From Acidimicrobiia bacterium (GTDB lineage: Bacteria > Actinomycetota > Acidimicrobiia > IMCC26256 > JAMXLJ01), in assembly GCA_024281095.1 (NCBI GenBank), contig JAMXLJ010000117.1:1-64000 (forward strand): a stretch of DNA of 64,000 nucleotides, given 5' to 3'. Below, one piece after another: positions 32,864-41,437 of the stretch (the stretch's first letter is position 1; every line of letters starts with the position of its first letter). The position numbers were made by a program, and so were the translations under genes. The notes under the pieces are model-generated. The model had not been told where the DNA came from and ran no database searches. It was given only the letters and a program-made list of their open reading frames with translations.

Positions 32864-34537
32864 ATGCAGACGCGACAGTTCCGGCCCTTCGGCGTCGCCG
32901 CCGTCCTGTTCACCTTCGTGAGCGTCTCGGCGGCGTGCTCCGGCTCGAGCCCGTCGAGCGGGTCCAAGAAGCCGGTGACGGCGTCGCCTTCGTCGGGATC
33001 GAGCGGGTATGTACGGCCGGCGTGCCGGCAGACCCGGCCCGGCCCGCCGGGAGCGGTCGCGACAGGCGGCGCACCGTCGGAATACGACGTCACCTCCTTC
33101 GACGGCACCCGCCTCCGGGTGCACTGGTTCCCCAACCCGAAGGCCACCGGATCGATCATGATGCCGACGATCCTCAAGGGCCCGGGCTGGGGCTCACCGG
33201 GCGACAAGGACACGAAGACGCACAGCTACGGGCTGTTCGGCGACGTGAGCATCGCCGACCTCTGGGACGCCGGATACAACGTGCTCACCTGGGATCCGCG
33301 CGGGTTCGGCAAGTCCGACGGTGCAGTATCGGTCGACTCTCCGGACGTCGAGGGTCGCGACACGCAGGTTCTGCTCGATTGGGTCGCGGTGCGTCCGAAC
33401 GTGCAGCTGGACGCGCCGGGCGACCCGCGCGTCGGAATGGTGGGCGGGTCGTACGGCGGTGGCATCCAACTCGTGCTCGCGGCGATCGACTGTCGCGTCG
33501 ACGCGATCGTCCCGACGATCGCGTGGCACTCGCTGACCACGAGCCTGTTCAAGGCGGCGACGGTGAAGCAGGGGTGGGGCGATCTCCTGTATGCCGCCGC
33601 GAGTGGTCGCAAGCTCGACCCGCACATCACGAGCGCGCACGACGCGGGCGACGCGACCGGAGCGATCAGCGCCGAGGATGCAGCATGGTTCGCGTCACGG
33701 GGTCCCGGCGATCTCGTGAACAGAATCAACGCGCCGACGTTGTTCGTGCAGGGAACCGTCGACACCTTGTTCACCCTCGACGAAGCCGTGACGAACTCCT
33801 CGATCCTGAAGTCGCACGGCGTGCCCACTGCGATGCTGTGGTATTGCGGCGGGCACGGTGTGTGTCTCACCAAGGGTGGTGACGCGGCACTCGTCGGGAC
33901 GGCGACGATCTCGTGGCTCCAGCGTTACCTGAAGGGCGACACCTCGGCGCAGCTCGGGCCGGGCTTCACGACGGTCGACCAGAACGGCGCCGAGCTTGCT
34001 TCCGAGACGTACCCGCCGTCTCCCGGCCCCGCGGTCACCGCGCACGGCGCCGGCGACCTCCCGTTGACGAAGACCAACTTCGTGCCCGTGCACGCAGTCT
34101 CCGGCGCGTCGTCCTCGGCTCTCGGCGGTGTTGCGGGCGGCATCACGCCGACCCCGGCGAGCAATGCCCTGGAGGTCGGCATCCCGTTCAGCGGCCCGCT
34201 GCTCGTGCTCGGCGCGCCAACACTGACGCTCACCTATTCGGGCATGGCTGGCGCAGGCGATCGCCCGACTCGCGTGTTCGCGCAGTTGGTCGACGCCACG
34301 ACCGGGCTCGTGCTCGGCAACCAGGTCACGCCGATCGACATCGAACTCGACGGCGCGACCCACACGGCGACCGTCCCGCTCGAAATGGTGGTGTTCTCGG
34401 CCTCGCCCGGCGCCACCTTGACACTCCAGTTGACGTCGTCAGGCGTCGGGTACGCGCCGCCCCGTCTGGGCGGCCACGTGATGTTCAGCTCCGTCGACGT
34501 CTCACTCCCGACTGCGAACGGAATGCGCGCCCGCTGA
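32864..34537 (+). CDS. CocE/NonD-family alpha/beta hydrolase, lipoprotein
   Basis: The N terminus has a lipoprotein signal ending SAACSG. The alpha/beta-hydrolase domain has WDPRGFGKSDG, nucleophile Ser in VGGSYGGGIQ, an acid in VQGTVDTLFTLDEA and a His in CGGHGVCL. A C-terminal jelly-roll domain follows (LTLTYSGMAGAG, then VFAQLVDATTGLVLGNQ). It should be anchored outside the membrane and cleave esters or peptides. It is 557 residues, close to CocE. It ends 6 nt before a convergent cupin gene. A secreted homologue lies at 24276. Confidence 0.85.
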   Translation: MQTRQFRPFGVAAVLFTFVSVSAACSGSSPSSGSKKPVTASPSSGSSGYVRPACRQTRPGPPGAVATGGAPSEYDVTSFDGTRLRVHWFPNPKATGSIMMPTILKGPGWGSPGDKDTKTHSYGLFGDVSIADLWDAGYNVLTWDPRGFGKSDGAVSVDSPDVEGRDTQVLLDWVAVRPNVQLDAPGDPRVGMVGGSYGGGIQLVLAAIDCRVDAIVPTIAWHSLTTSLFKAATVKQGWGDLLYAAASGRKLDPHITSAHDAGDATGAISAEDAAWFASRGPGDLVNRINAPTLFVQGTVDTLFTLDEAVTNSSILKSHGVPTAMLWYCGGHGVCLTKGGDAALVGTATISWLQRYLKGDTSAQLGPGFTTVDQNGAELASETYPPSPGPAVTAHGAGDLPLTKTNFVPVHAVSGASSSALGGVAGGITPTPASNALEVGIPFSGPLLVLGAPTLTLTYSGMAGAGDRPTRVFAQLVDATTGLVLGNQVTPIDIELDGATHTATVPLEMVVFSASPGATLTLQLTSSGVGYAPPRLGGHVMFSSVDVSLPTANGMRAR

Positions 34538-34543
34538 AGCGCA

Positions 34544-34942
34544 TCACGTGCCGTCGGCGTGATATTCGGCATCGCTGATGTGCTCGCCCCACTCGGCGGC
34601 GCCTTCGGTCACGGCGATGTGCGTCATGAAGTGATCGGGTGCAGCCCCGTGCCAATGCCATTCGCGGCCGGGCGTGGAGACGATGTCACCCGGGCGGATC
34701 GTCACGATCGGCTCACCGCGTGACTGCACCCGCCCTTCGCCCTCGGTGACATAGAGCGTCTGTCCGATTGCATGCGAATGCCATGCGGTGCGCGCTCCCG
34801 GAGTGAAGTGCACCGCGGCGATGAACATCGGCGACGATCCGTGACCTTGGGCGATCGTGTCGATCCACACCTCGCCGGTGAACCATTCGGCGGGGCCTTT
34901 GGCGGTCGGCTTCCTCGGTTCGACGTCCATGAGCCTCATCAT
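34544..34942 (-). CDS. Cupin-domain protein
   Basis: The 132-residue product has both cupin motifs: HFTPGARTAWHSHAIGQTLY with Glu in VTEGEGRV, then PGDIVSTPGREWHWHGAAPD, giving three His and one Glu as metal ligands. It resembles small cupins paired with carboxymuconolactone decarboxylases. It may isomerise or cleave a small oxygenated substrate. Its start lies 21 nt after the DUF35 stop in the same direction, so it is the last gene of the long leftward cobalamin operon. Confidence 0.82.
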   Translation of the reverse strand: MMRLMDVEPRKPTAKGPAEWFTGEVWIDTIAQGHGSSPMFIAAVHFTPGARTAWHSHAIGQTLYVTEGEGRVQSRGEPIVTIRPGDIVSTPGREWHWHGAAPDHFMTHIAVTEGAAEWGEHISDAEYHADGT

Positions 34943-34963
34943 TGACGCGATCGCGCGCCGGTG

Positions 34964-35464
34964 TCACGCGTCACGCGTCGTGGCGTCTCGCGTCACGCGT
35001 CGTGGCGTCTCGCGGCGCGACGAGGACGGGTCCTCCGGCTGGCGCCGCTCTCCCGCGTCGGCGGCGCGGAAGAGCGGCAAGCGGAAGCCGGGCTCGACTT
35101 CGGTGATACAGACCTCGACGGGCATTCCGACCACGACGTCGCCGGGGTCGCGGTCGACGACGTTGCCCACCATGAAGACGCCCTCCACGAGGCGCACGAC
35201 CACCGCGGCGTACGGAGTGCGCGCCGCGAACGCGGGCAGCGTGGGCGGATGGATCACGGTCCGCGCCCACACCTCGCCACGACCGGAGACCGCGACCCAA
35301 TCGACCACATCCGACCCGCATGCAGCGCAGACCGGACGGGGTGGGTGCCGATACGTCGCACAGTCCGCGCAACGCTCGATCCGCAGCTCGCCTTCCGCGA
35401 CGTACGACCAGAACCGGGCGTCGTCCGCGCCCATCGGGTCGGGTCGCGGGTACGGCTCGCTCAC
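34964..35464 (-). CDS. DUF35 OB-fold/zinc-ribbon acyl-CoA-associated protein
   Basis: The 166-residue protein has a rubredoxin-like zinc ribbon with four Cys (CADCATYRHPPRPVCAACG) and then an OB fold, VSGRGEVWARTVIHPP to VVVRLVEGVFMVGNVVD. DUF35 proteins bind acyl-CoA and pair with thiolase-like enzymes, for example ChsH2 with the aldolase Ltp2 in steroid breakdown. The GTG start at 35464 overlaps the thiolase-like stop by four bases. The C terminus is a low-complexity tail made by a tandem repeat. Confidence 0.85.
   Translation of the reverse strand: MSEPYPRPDPMGADDARFWSYVAEGELRIERCADCATYRHPPRPVCAACGSDVVDWVAVSGRGEVWARTVIHPPTLPAFAARTPYAAVVVRLVEGVFMVGNVVDRDPGDVVVGMPVEVCITEVEPGFRLPLFRAADAGERRQPEDPSSSRRETPRRVTRDATTRDA
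34969..35012. repeat. 22-bp direct tandem repeat, two copies
   Basis: The 22-base unit at 34969-34990 is repeated exactly at 34991-35012. It lies in the last codons of the DUF35 gene. Because 22 is not a multiple of three, the two copies are read in different frames, giving the tail ETPRRVTRDATTRDA. It probably arose by replication slippage and has moved the stop codon. Confidence 0.85.
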
Positions 35465-36654
35465 CGGTCCACCCCGAGGAGCACTGCGCCCGACGGATCG
35501 CTGATCGCGCCGCAGACGAACGCGATCTCCGCGCCTGGCACCTGGTTGGCCGCCGCACCGCGGAGCTGACGGACCGCCTCGGGAAGGTGGTTCACGCCGT
35601 GGATGAACGCCTCGCCGTTGGACCCGCCGTGCGTGTTGACGGGGAGCGCGCCGTCGGGCCATCGCGTCGCGCCGCTCTCGATGAACGGTCCGCCGGCGCC
35701 GCGTTCACAGAAGCCGTACTGCTCGAGGGCGAGCGGCACCGCGACCGTGAACGGCTCGACGATCAGCGCGACGTCGACGTCTGTAGGCGTGAGGGCTGCC
35801 TGCCCGAAGAGCCGACGACCTGCGTCGACCGCACCGCCGTCGCGCTCGCCGAACGCCGCGGTGGCCGCGAAGAAGTCGCACAGCTCCATGTGAATCGGCG
35901 CGCCGTACTGCACGTGCGACAGCACCCGGACCGCAGCCTGGCGGAGGTCGCGCGCGCGTTCGAGCGTTGTGACGAGTACCGCCGCCGCGCCGTCGTTCTC
36001 CAGCGAGCAGTCGAACAACCGGATCGGATCCGCGATCGGGCGGGACGCGCGCCAGTCGTCGAGCGTGATCTCCGTGCGCATGATCGCGTCGGGGTTGCGG
36101 CTGGCGTGGTAGCGCTGGGCGACGGCCTGCATGCCGAAATGCTCAGGCCGTGTGCCGTAGACGTGCATGTGCCGGCTCGCGATCAGTGCGAATTCGTGCG
36201 CGGGTGCGGCGACGCCGAAGGGATGGTGCCATTGGCGCGCGTCGCGCAGACGGCCGCCTCCCTTTGCCCAGGGCCGCCCGCCCTGGTTCGGGTCCGCGCC
36301 GTACGACGCGGCCTTCGAGCGATTTCGGGCTCGGAACGCCACGACGCAGTCAGCCGCGCCTTGTTCGACCGCGAGTGCGGCGAGGCCGAGGATGGACGCC
36401 GCGCCACCCCCACCGGATGGTGTGCGCAACATCAGGCGCAGCTCGGGGATGCCGAGCGCGGTCATGAGGTCGACTTCGGCGACCTGTTCGACGTGGTAGC
36501 TGACGAAGCCGTCGATTGCAGCGACGCCCAGGCCGGCATCGTCACACGCGGTTCGAACCGCCTCGCACGCGAGGTCGAGCTCGGTGCGCCCCATGTCCTT
36601 GGCGTAGCGCGTCTGGCCTATCCCCGCGACGGCCGCCGCCGTCGACGACTTCAC
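35461..36654 (-). CDS. Thiolase-like protein lacking the nucleophilic Cys (possible Ltp2-type aldolase)
   Basis: The 397-residue protein has the thiolase fold: VAGIGQTRYAKDMGRTELDL, then SGGGGAASILGLAALAVEQG in place of the usual C-x-SG loop, and NTHGGSNGEAFIHGVNHL near the C terminus. The nucleophilic Cys is absent, as in SCP-x-like/Ltp2 aldolases that work with DUF35 partners. It may cleave a beta-hydroxy acyl-CoA. GTG 36654 overlaps the cobF stop by four bases, and its own stop overlaps the DUF35 start likewise. Its link to cobalamin is unexplained. Confidence 0.82.
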   Translation of the reverse strand: MKSSTAAAVAGIGQTRYAKDMGRTELDLACEAVRTACDDAGLGVAAIDGFVSYHVEQVAEVDLMTALGIPELRLMLRTPSGGGGAASILGLAALAVEQGAADCVVAFRARNRSKAASYGADPNQGGRPWAKGGGRLRDARQWHHPFGVAAPAHEFALIASRHMHVYGTRPEHFGMQAVAQRYHASRNPDAIMRTEITLDDWRASRPIADPIRLFDCSLENDGAAAVLVTTLERARDLRQAAVRVLSHVQYGAPIHMELCDFFAATAAFGERDGGAVDAGRRLFGQAALTPTDVDVALIVEPFTVAVPLALEQYGFCERGAGGPFIESGATRWPDGALPVNTHGGSNGEAFIHGVNHLPEAVRQLRGAAANQVPGAEIAFVCGAISDPSGAVLLGVDR

Positions 36655-37415
36655 GGCAATCGCCGCCGGCGCAGGACGTAGGTGTCCATGATCCAGCCCT
36701 TTGCGTCCCTCGCTCGCTGTCGCCGCCGCTGGATGTCGGACTGCACGTCGCGCAGTCTGCCGGAGACGAGGATCTCGTCGTCGGTGCCCAGATACGCACC
36801 CCAGTAGATGTCGACGTCGTCGGTGACCGTCGTGAAGGCGCAGTTGCCGTCGAGCATCACGACGACATGGTCGAAGTCTTCGGGAAGGCCCGACGATGCC
36901 AGCCGCCTTCCCGTCGTGATCGCCACGGAACCGGCGATCTCGTTGAGCGGGATGCGGTGCTTCGCGGCCAGCACCTGAACGCTGCTGATGCCCGGCACGA
37001 CCTCGTACTCGAACACCGGGGTGCTGCGCGACGCGAGCTCGCACAGGATCCGGAGGATGCTGTCGTACAGCGACGGGTCGCCCCAGGCGAGGAAAGCTCC
37101 GCACTTCCCGTCGTCGATCTCGTGTTCGATCAGCTCGGCGTACTGCTCCGTCCGGGCATCGTGCCAGGAGCGGACGGCATCTCCGTACGCAGGGTCGGTG
37201 CGGTCGCGTGCCGGGTCGTCCACCTCGACGATGCGGTACGGCTTGGCGGTCGCGTAGCGCCGGCAGATCTCTTTCCGGACGGCGGCGAGCTCGGCTTTCT
37301 CGTCGCCCTTGTCGACCACGAAGAAGACGTCGACCTCGTTGAGCGCCTTGATGGCCTGCACGGTGAGGTGGTCGGGGTCGCCGGCACCGATGCCGATGAC
37401 GAACACCTTCCTCAT
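36651..37415 (-). CDS. cobF: Precorrin-6A synthase (deacetylating)
   Basis: The 254-residue tetrapyrrole methyltransferase starts MRKVFVIGIGAGDPDHLTVQ, with the SAM-binding G-x-G-x-GD-x-x-x-LT motif, then FLAWGDPSLYDS and VVPGISSVQVLA. CobF methylates C1 of precorrin-5 and releases acetate, making precorrin-6A in the oxygen-dependent pathway. Strong similarity is seen in the KGWIMDTYVLRRR end. Its start overlaps the HAD-CobT stop by ATGA and its stop overlaps the thiolase start by GTGA. Confidence 0.92.
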   Translation of the reverse strand: MRKVFVIGIGAGDPDHLTVQAIKALNEVDVFFVVDKGDEKAELAAVRKEICRRYATAKPYRIVEVDDPARDRTDPAYGDAVRSWHDARTEQYAELIEHEIDDGKCGAFLAWGDPSLYDSILRILCELASRSTPVFEYEVVPGISSVQVLAAKHRIPLNEIAGSVAITTGRRLASSGLPEDFDHVVVMLDGNCAFTTVTDDVDIYWGAYLGTDDEILVSGRLRDVQSDIQRRRQRARDAKGWIMDTYVLRRRRLP

Positions 37416-38941
37416 CGTCGGCCGTCGTCGGGCTCGGATGCCGACTGGGCTTCGAGCTCGTCGAACGTCGCCATCTCGTTGAGCACGCGCACCGCGGCCT
37501 GCACGATCGGCACTGCGAGGCACGCGCCCGTTCCCTCACCGAGACGGAGCTCGAGGTCGATCAGGGGGTCGAGGTTGAGATGTGCGAGCGCGACCGTCGC
37601 GCCGGGCTCCGACGAGCGGTGTCCGGCGACACAGTGCTCGGCGACTCCGGGAACGAGCGCGTTGGCCGCGACGAGCGCCGCGCAGGCGATGACACCGTCG
37701 ACGATCACGGGCACACGCTCGGCGGCGCCACCGACGATCAGCCCCGCGATCGCGGCGATCTCGAGGCCGCCGACCTCGGCCAGAACCGACACCGGGTCGA
37801 GGTAGCCGTCGACGCGGCCGACGGCGTTGGCGACCACCTTGGTCTTGTGGGCGAGCATCGCGTCGTCGATGCCGGTGCCGCGACCAGTCACCGCGTCGGG
37901 GTGCGTGTGTGTGAACGCGGCGATGAGCGCGGCGGACGCCGTCGTGTTGCCGATTCCCATGTCTCCGGTGACGAGTAGGTCGTGACCGGCGGCGACGAGA
38001 CCGGCCGCGACGTCCGCGCCGGTGTCGAGCGCGGCCCGCGCATCGGCGGTGCTCATCGCGGGGCCGATCATGAGGTCGTCGGTGCCGGCCCGGACCTTGC
38101 GGTGTACGACGCCGGGGAGGCCTTGGAGGTCGGCCGCCACGCCGACATCGACGACGTGCACCTCGGCGCCGACCTGTCGCGCGAACGCGTTGATCGCCGC
38201 GCCACCCGCGGCGAAGTTGGCGACCATCGCCGCGGTGATGTCCTGCGGCCACGGCGTGACGCCCGACGCGACCACACCGTGGTCCCCCGCGAAGACCACC
38301 ACCACCGGGCGGCTCGGAACCGGCGGCGGGCACCGGCCCGTGATCGCGGCGACGAGGTTTCCGAGGGTCTCGACCCGTCCGAGCGAACCGGCCGGCTTCG
38401 TGAGCTGAGCCTGACGCGCCTCCGCGGCAGCGCGGGCGTCGCGGTCGAGCGGCACGACCGCGTCGGCCGCGGCCGTGAAGGGTCCCGAACGGGCCGCGAT
38501 CGCGCGGCTGATCGCGTCGGGGAGCCCTCCATCGACTGCGGCGAACGCGACGCCCGCCGTCGCGGCGGCGTCACGATCGACATCGTTGTCGCCGACGAGC
38601 AGCGTGCGTTCCGGTGCCACACCGAGCCGCGCGCATGCTTCGAGCACGCCGCGTGGGTCGGGTTTCGCGGCGCCCATGTCGCTCGACGTGACGACGACCT
38701 CCAGGAGCGCGTCGATGCCAGACGGTGCAAGCAGCGCGCGGACGGTCGACTCACCCATCGTCGCGGTGTCGGTGACCGCGCCGAGACGGTGATGCGCAGC
38801 CAGGGAACGCAGTGTCTCGACGACGCCGGGCAGCGGTCGGGCGGCGAGATCGCTGACCGGTGTCGCCGGTGCCGCCTGTTCCACCAGCGTGCCGCCGACG
38901 TCGAACAGGACCGCGTCGATGCCGGGAATGCTGCCGTTCAT
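37412..38941 (-). CDS. cobT: Fusion of a HAD phosphatase and nicotinate-nucleotide:DMB phosphoribosyltransferase (CobT)
   Basis: Residues 1-185 form a HAD hydrolase: FDVGGTLVE with nucleophile Asp14, VTDTATM, AAKPDPRG and LLVGDNDVDRDAA. Residues 190-509 are CobT: LTKPAGSLGRVETLGNL, VVVFAGDHGVVASGV, TGDMGIGNTTASAAL, GRGTGIDD and the catalytic Glu region LRLGEGTGACLA. CobT makes alpha-ribazole 5'-phosphate from nicotinate mononucleotide and dimethylbenzimidazole; a phosphatase must then act before or after CobS. The HAD part could do this. The second acidic residue of the HAD motif is Gly, as in some active sugar phosphatases. Overlaps with cobC and cobF are ATGA. Confidence 0.92.
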   Translation of the reverse strand: MNGSIPGIDAVLFDVGGTLVEQAAPATPVSDLAARPLPGVVETLRSLAAHHRLGAVTDTATMGESTVRALLAPSGIDALLEVVVTSSDMGAAKPDPRGVLEACARLGVAPERTLLVGDNDVDRDAAATAGVAFAAVDGGLPDAISRAIAARSGPFTAAADAVVPLDRDARAAAEARQAQLTKPAGSLGRVETLGNLVAAITGRCPPPVPSRPVVVVFAGDHGVVASGVTPWPQDITAAMVANFAAGGAAINAFARQVGAEVHVVDVGVAADLQGLPGVVHRKVRAGTDDLMIGPAMSTADARAALDTGADVAAGLVAAGHDLLVTGDMGIGNTTASAALIAAFTHTHPDAVTGRGTGIDDAMLAHKTKVVANAVGRVDGYLDPVSVLAEVGGLEIAAIAGLIVGGAAERVPVIVDGVIACAALVAANALVPGVAEHCVAGHRSSEPGATVALAHLNLDPLIDLELRLGEGTGACLAVPIVQAAVRVLNEMATFDELEAQSASEPDDGRR

Positions 38942-39840
38942 CGGTATCCCTCCAGTGCCTTCAGAAGCCGTTCGAGACCATCGGGGTCTGGCACGGCGAT
39001 GCGGACGCCGCCGACAAAGCCGAAGTTCGCGGTGTCGCGCACGAGCACGCCGCGCTGTGCGAGGTGGTCGCGCAGCCCTCGCGCCGCGCGGAAGAGAACG
39101 AAATTGCTGTCGGACGGATCGGCTTCGAGGTCGAACGCGGCCAGAGCAGCGACGAGGTCGGCACGCGCGCGCCCGATCGCGCCCGCCCAGCGCGGGAGAT
39201 CGGCGAGGTCGAGCAACTGAGGGACGATCGCGCACGCGAGCGCATTGACTGACCATTCCGGCTGGTGACGCGCGACGCGCTGCGCCGTCTCGCCGTCAGG
39301 AGCGACGACGTAGCCGACGCGCAGGCCCGGACAGGCGAAGACCTTCGTGAGCGACCCGACGACGATCGCGTCGTCGCCGCGTGTCCACCGGCCGGTCGCG
39401 AGCGGATAGAAGGCTTCGTCCCACACGGCGGCGGTGTCGTCGCGAGCGGCGAGGCGGCCGGTGGGATTGTTGGGATTGGAACGCCAACGTGGCGCACCGG
39501 GTGCACAGGTGCGGAGGTGACGCGAGTAGAGGGAGAACTCGGGACCTTCGACGTGGCCGGCGGGAAACTCTGTTGCCACGAGCGCGATGGCCTCGGCCCC
39601 GCCGTTCGTCAGGACGACCCGATCCGCGCTCACACCGAGGGCCCGGGCCAGCGCCTCAGTGGGGAGCGAGGTGTCGGGATACTCACGCGCTGCGTCAGCG
39701 TGCTCGGCGACGAGTGGTCCGACGTCGGGCGCGAACGGGTTGATGCTCATCGACAGGTCGAGCACGGACGCGGGCGGGATGCCGAGCATGCGGGCAAGGC
39801 GCGCGCCGTCACCGCCGTGGGCTCCGGGAGCGGGAATCAC
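38938..39840 (-). CDS. cobC: Threonine-phosphate decarboxylase-type aminotransferase CobC
   Basis: The 300-residue protein is a fold I PLP enzyme: LDLSMSINPFAPDV, TNGGAEAIALVA, SNPNNPTGRL, an aspartate in VWDEAFYPL and the PLP Lys in GSLTKVFACPGLRVGY. It should supply the aminopropanol arm (P. denitrificans CobC, enteric CobD), decarboxylating threonine phosphate. It is shorter than the 330-360 usual, with a compact N-terminal half. The GTG start overlaps the CbiB stop, and the stop overlaps the HAD-CobT ATG. Confidence 0.88.
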   Translation of the reverse strand: MIPAPGAHGGDGARLARMLGIPPASVLDLSMSINPFAPDVGPLVAEHADAAREYPDTSLPTEALARALGVSADRVVLTNGGAEAIALVATEFPAGHVEGPEFSLYSRHLRTCAPGAPRWRSNPNNPTGRLAARDDTAAVWDEAFYPLATGRWTRGDDAIVVGSLTKVFACPGLRVGYVVAPDGETAQRVARHQPEWSVNALACAIVPQLLDLADLPRWAGAIGRARADLVAALAAFDLEADPSDSNFVLFRAARGLRDHLAQRGVLVRDTANFGFVGGVRIAVPDPDGLERLLKALEGYR

Positions 39841-40742
39841 CGCAACCTCGCGGCGAGGGCCAGCGCAACGAGCAGCCCGAGAAGCGCGAGCTCGACGTGC
39901 GACGCGAGCGTGAGCGCACGATCGATGTCGGCGGCGGTGGGACGCGGGCCCCATCCCAGCCGCGGTCGCTCCTCGTCCCGGTCGCCGTATCGCAACGGGC
40001 CACCGAGCTCGACGCCGAGCACCGCCGCGAACGCGGCTTCGGCGACGCCGGCATTGGGTGAGGGGTGCTCCGGTGCTTGCCGGAGCACCGCGTGGCGCAC
40101 CGCGACCGCCGACGCCGGGCGCACGAGCGCGACGAGCGCGGCGGTGAGACGCGCGGGCACGTAGTTGGCCGCGTCGTCGAGCCGGGCACTGGCCCAACCG
40201 AACCGCTCGTATCGCGTCGATCGGTGCCCCACCATGGCGTCCATGGTGTTGACCGCGCGGTACGCCGCCGCGGCGCGGCGACCGCCCGTCATCGCCCACC
40301 ACACCGGTGCGACGACCGCGTCGACGGTGTTCTCGGCCAGCGATTCGATGACGGCCGCGGCGAGGCCGGAGTGGTCGAGCTGCGACGGATCCCGGCCCAC
40401 GAGCGCGCTGACCCGAGCGCGCGCGTGGCCGACATCGTCGGCTACGACCGCGTCGCGCACTTCGGACGCGACGCGGCGCAGCTCGCGCCCGGCCGCCGTG
40501 CACCCGACGACCAACGCGAGCGGACAGATCGAACCGACCGTGAAGCCGAGCGCGACGCCGCTCGCCGTGTAGACGGCACCGGCGCCGCGCGTGTCCGCGT
40601 AGCAGCGACGTTCGAATGCTTCCATGAGGCGGCCGAAGATCGCGACCGGATGCACCGGAGCGGGCGGCTCGCCCGCGACCCGGTCGATCATCAGGCCGCA
40701 CGCAACCGCGGCAGCGCGCCGGCGCAGCGCCCGGCTCACCAT
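39837..40742 (-). CDS. cbiB: Adenosylcobinamide-phosphate synthase (CbiB/CobD)
   Basis: The 301-residue membrane protein has GEPPAPVHPVAIFGRLMEAF, then LAENTVDAVVAPVWW, AVNTMDAMVGHRSTRYERFG and ARLDDAANYVPARLTA, all hallmarks of CbiB. It joins the aminopropanol moiety to adenosylcobyric acid in the membrane. The start is ATG 40742 or GTG 40739; the latter overlaps the cobS stop by four bases. Confidence 0.93.
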   Translation of the reverse strand: MVSRALRRRAAAVACGLMIDRVAGEPPAPVHPVAIFGRLMEAFERRCYADTRGAGAVYTASGVALGFTVGSICPLALVVGCTAAGRELRRVASEVRDAVVADDVGHARARVSALVGRDPSQLDHSGLAAAVIESLAENTVDAVVAPVWWAMTGGRRAAAAYRAVNTMDAMVGHRSTRYERFGWASARLDDAANYVPARLTAALVALVRPASAVAVRHAVLRQAPEHPSPNAGVAEAAFAAVLGVELGGPLRYGDRDEERPRLGWGPRPTAADIDRALTLASHVELALLGLLVALALAARLR

Positions 40743-41437
40743 TTCGCCGCGGCCACGACGAGGCCGACGGTCTCGGCGACGACGATCGTGGCGCCGAGGA
40801 CGTCGCCGGTGAAGCCCCCGATCCGCCGTTGCGCGAGAACGAGGACGCCGACACCGGCAAGCACGCCGGCGGCGACTCCGGTCGCGCCGGCGACGCCTGC
40901 ACCGAGTGCCGCGCCGGCGAGCGCGATCGGGATGGTGAGCGCCGGCCACCGTGGCGCGCCGTCGAGCAGCGGCGACGCGATGCCGACGTCCCGCGCGTAC
41001 CTCATCGTCGAGGGCACGGAGGCAACGAGTGAGCGGGCCGCGGCCCACAGCCCGATCAGAAGAAGGACCGAGACCGGTCGCGACGCGAGCGCGGTGACGC
41101 GCAGGACGAGCGCGAGCGCAACCGCGGCGACGGCGAAGGCGCCGACGTCGGGCGCGCGCATGATCGCGAGCCGCCGCTCGCGCGACGCGTGCGGCAGCAG
41201 GCCGTCGGCCGCGTCGGCCAGACCGTCGAAATGCAGCATGCCGGTCGCGCCGAGGTCGACGGCGACCACGATCGCCGCGGCGACCGGCGCGGGCCACCAC
41301 CGCTCTCCGAGCCACCACACGCCACCGAGCAGTGCACCGAGCGCGGCGCCGACGAGGGGGAACCACCCGAACGCGCCCGGCCGGAGCCGGCCGCCGCGGC
41401 GTCCGAACGTGGTGAGGAATGCCAATGCGTCACGCAT
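40736..41437 (-). CDS. cobS: Adenosylcobinamide-GDP ribazoletransferase
   Basis: The 233-residue membrane protein starts MRDALAFLTTFGRRGGRL and has GMLHFDGLADAADGLL, the Asp-rich motif that binds Mg and substrate, followed by MRAPDVGAFAV. Six or more hydrophobic helices are predicted. It joins alpha-ribazole (or its phosphate) to adenosylcobinamide-GDP, the last step of nucleotide-loop assembly. Its start overlaps the cobU stop by 8 nt. Confidence 0.93.
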   Translation of the reverse strand: MRDALAFLTTFGRRGGRLRPGAFGWFPLVGAALGALLGGVWWLGERWWPAPVAAAIVVAVDLGATGMLHFDGLADAADGLLPHASRERRLAIMRAPDVGAFAVAAVALALVLRVTALASRPVSVLLLIGLWAAARSLVASVPSTMRYARDVGIASPLLDGAPRWPALTIPIALAGAALGAGVAGATGVAAGVLAGVGVLVLAQRRIGGFTGDVLGATIVVAETVGLVVAAAKW

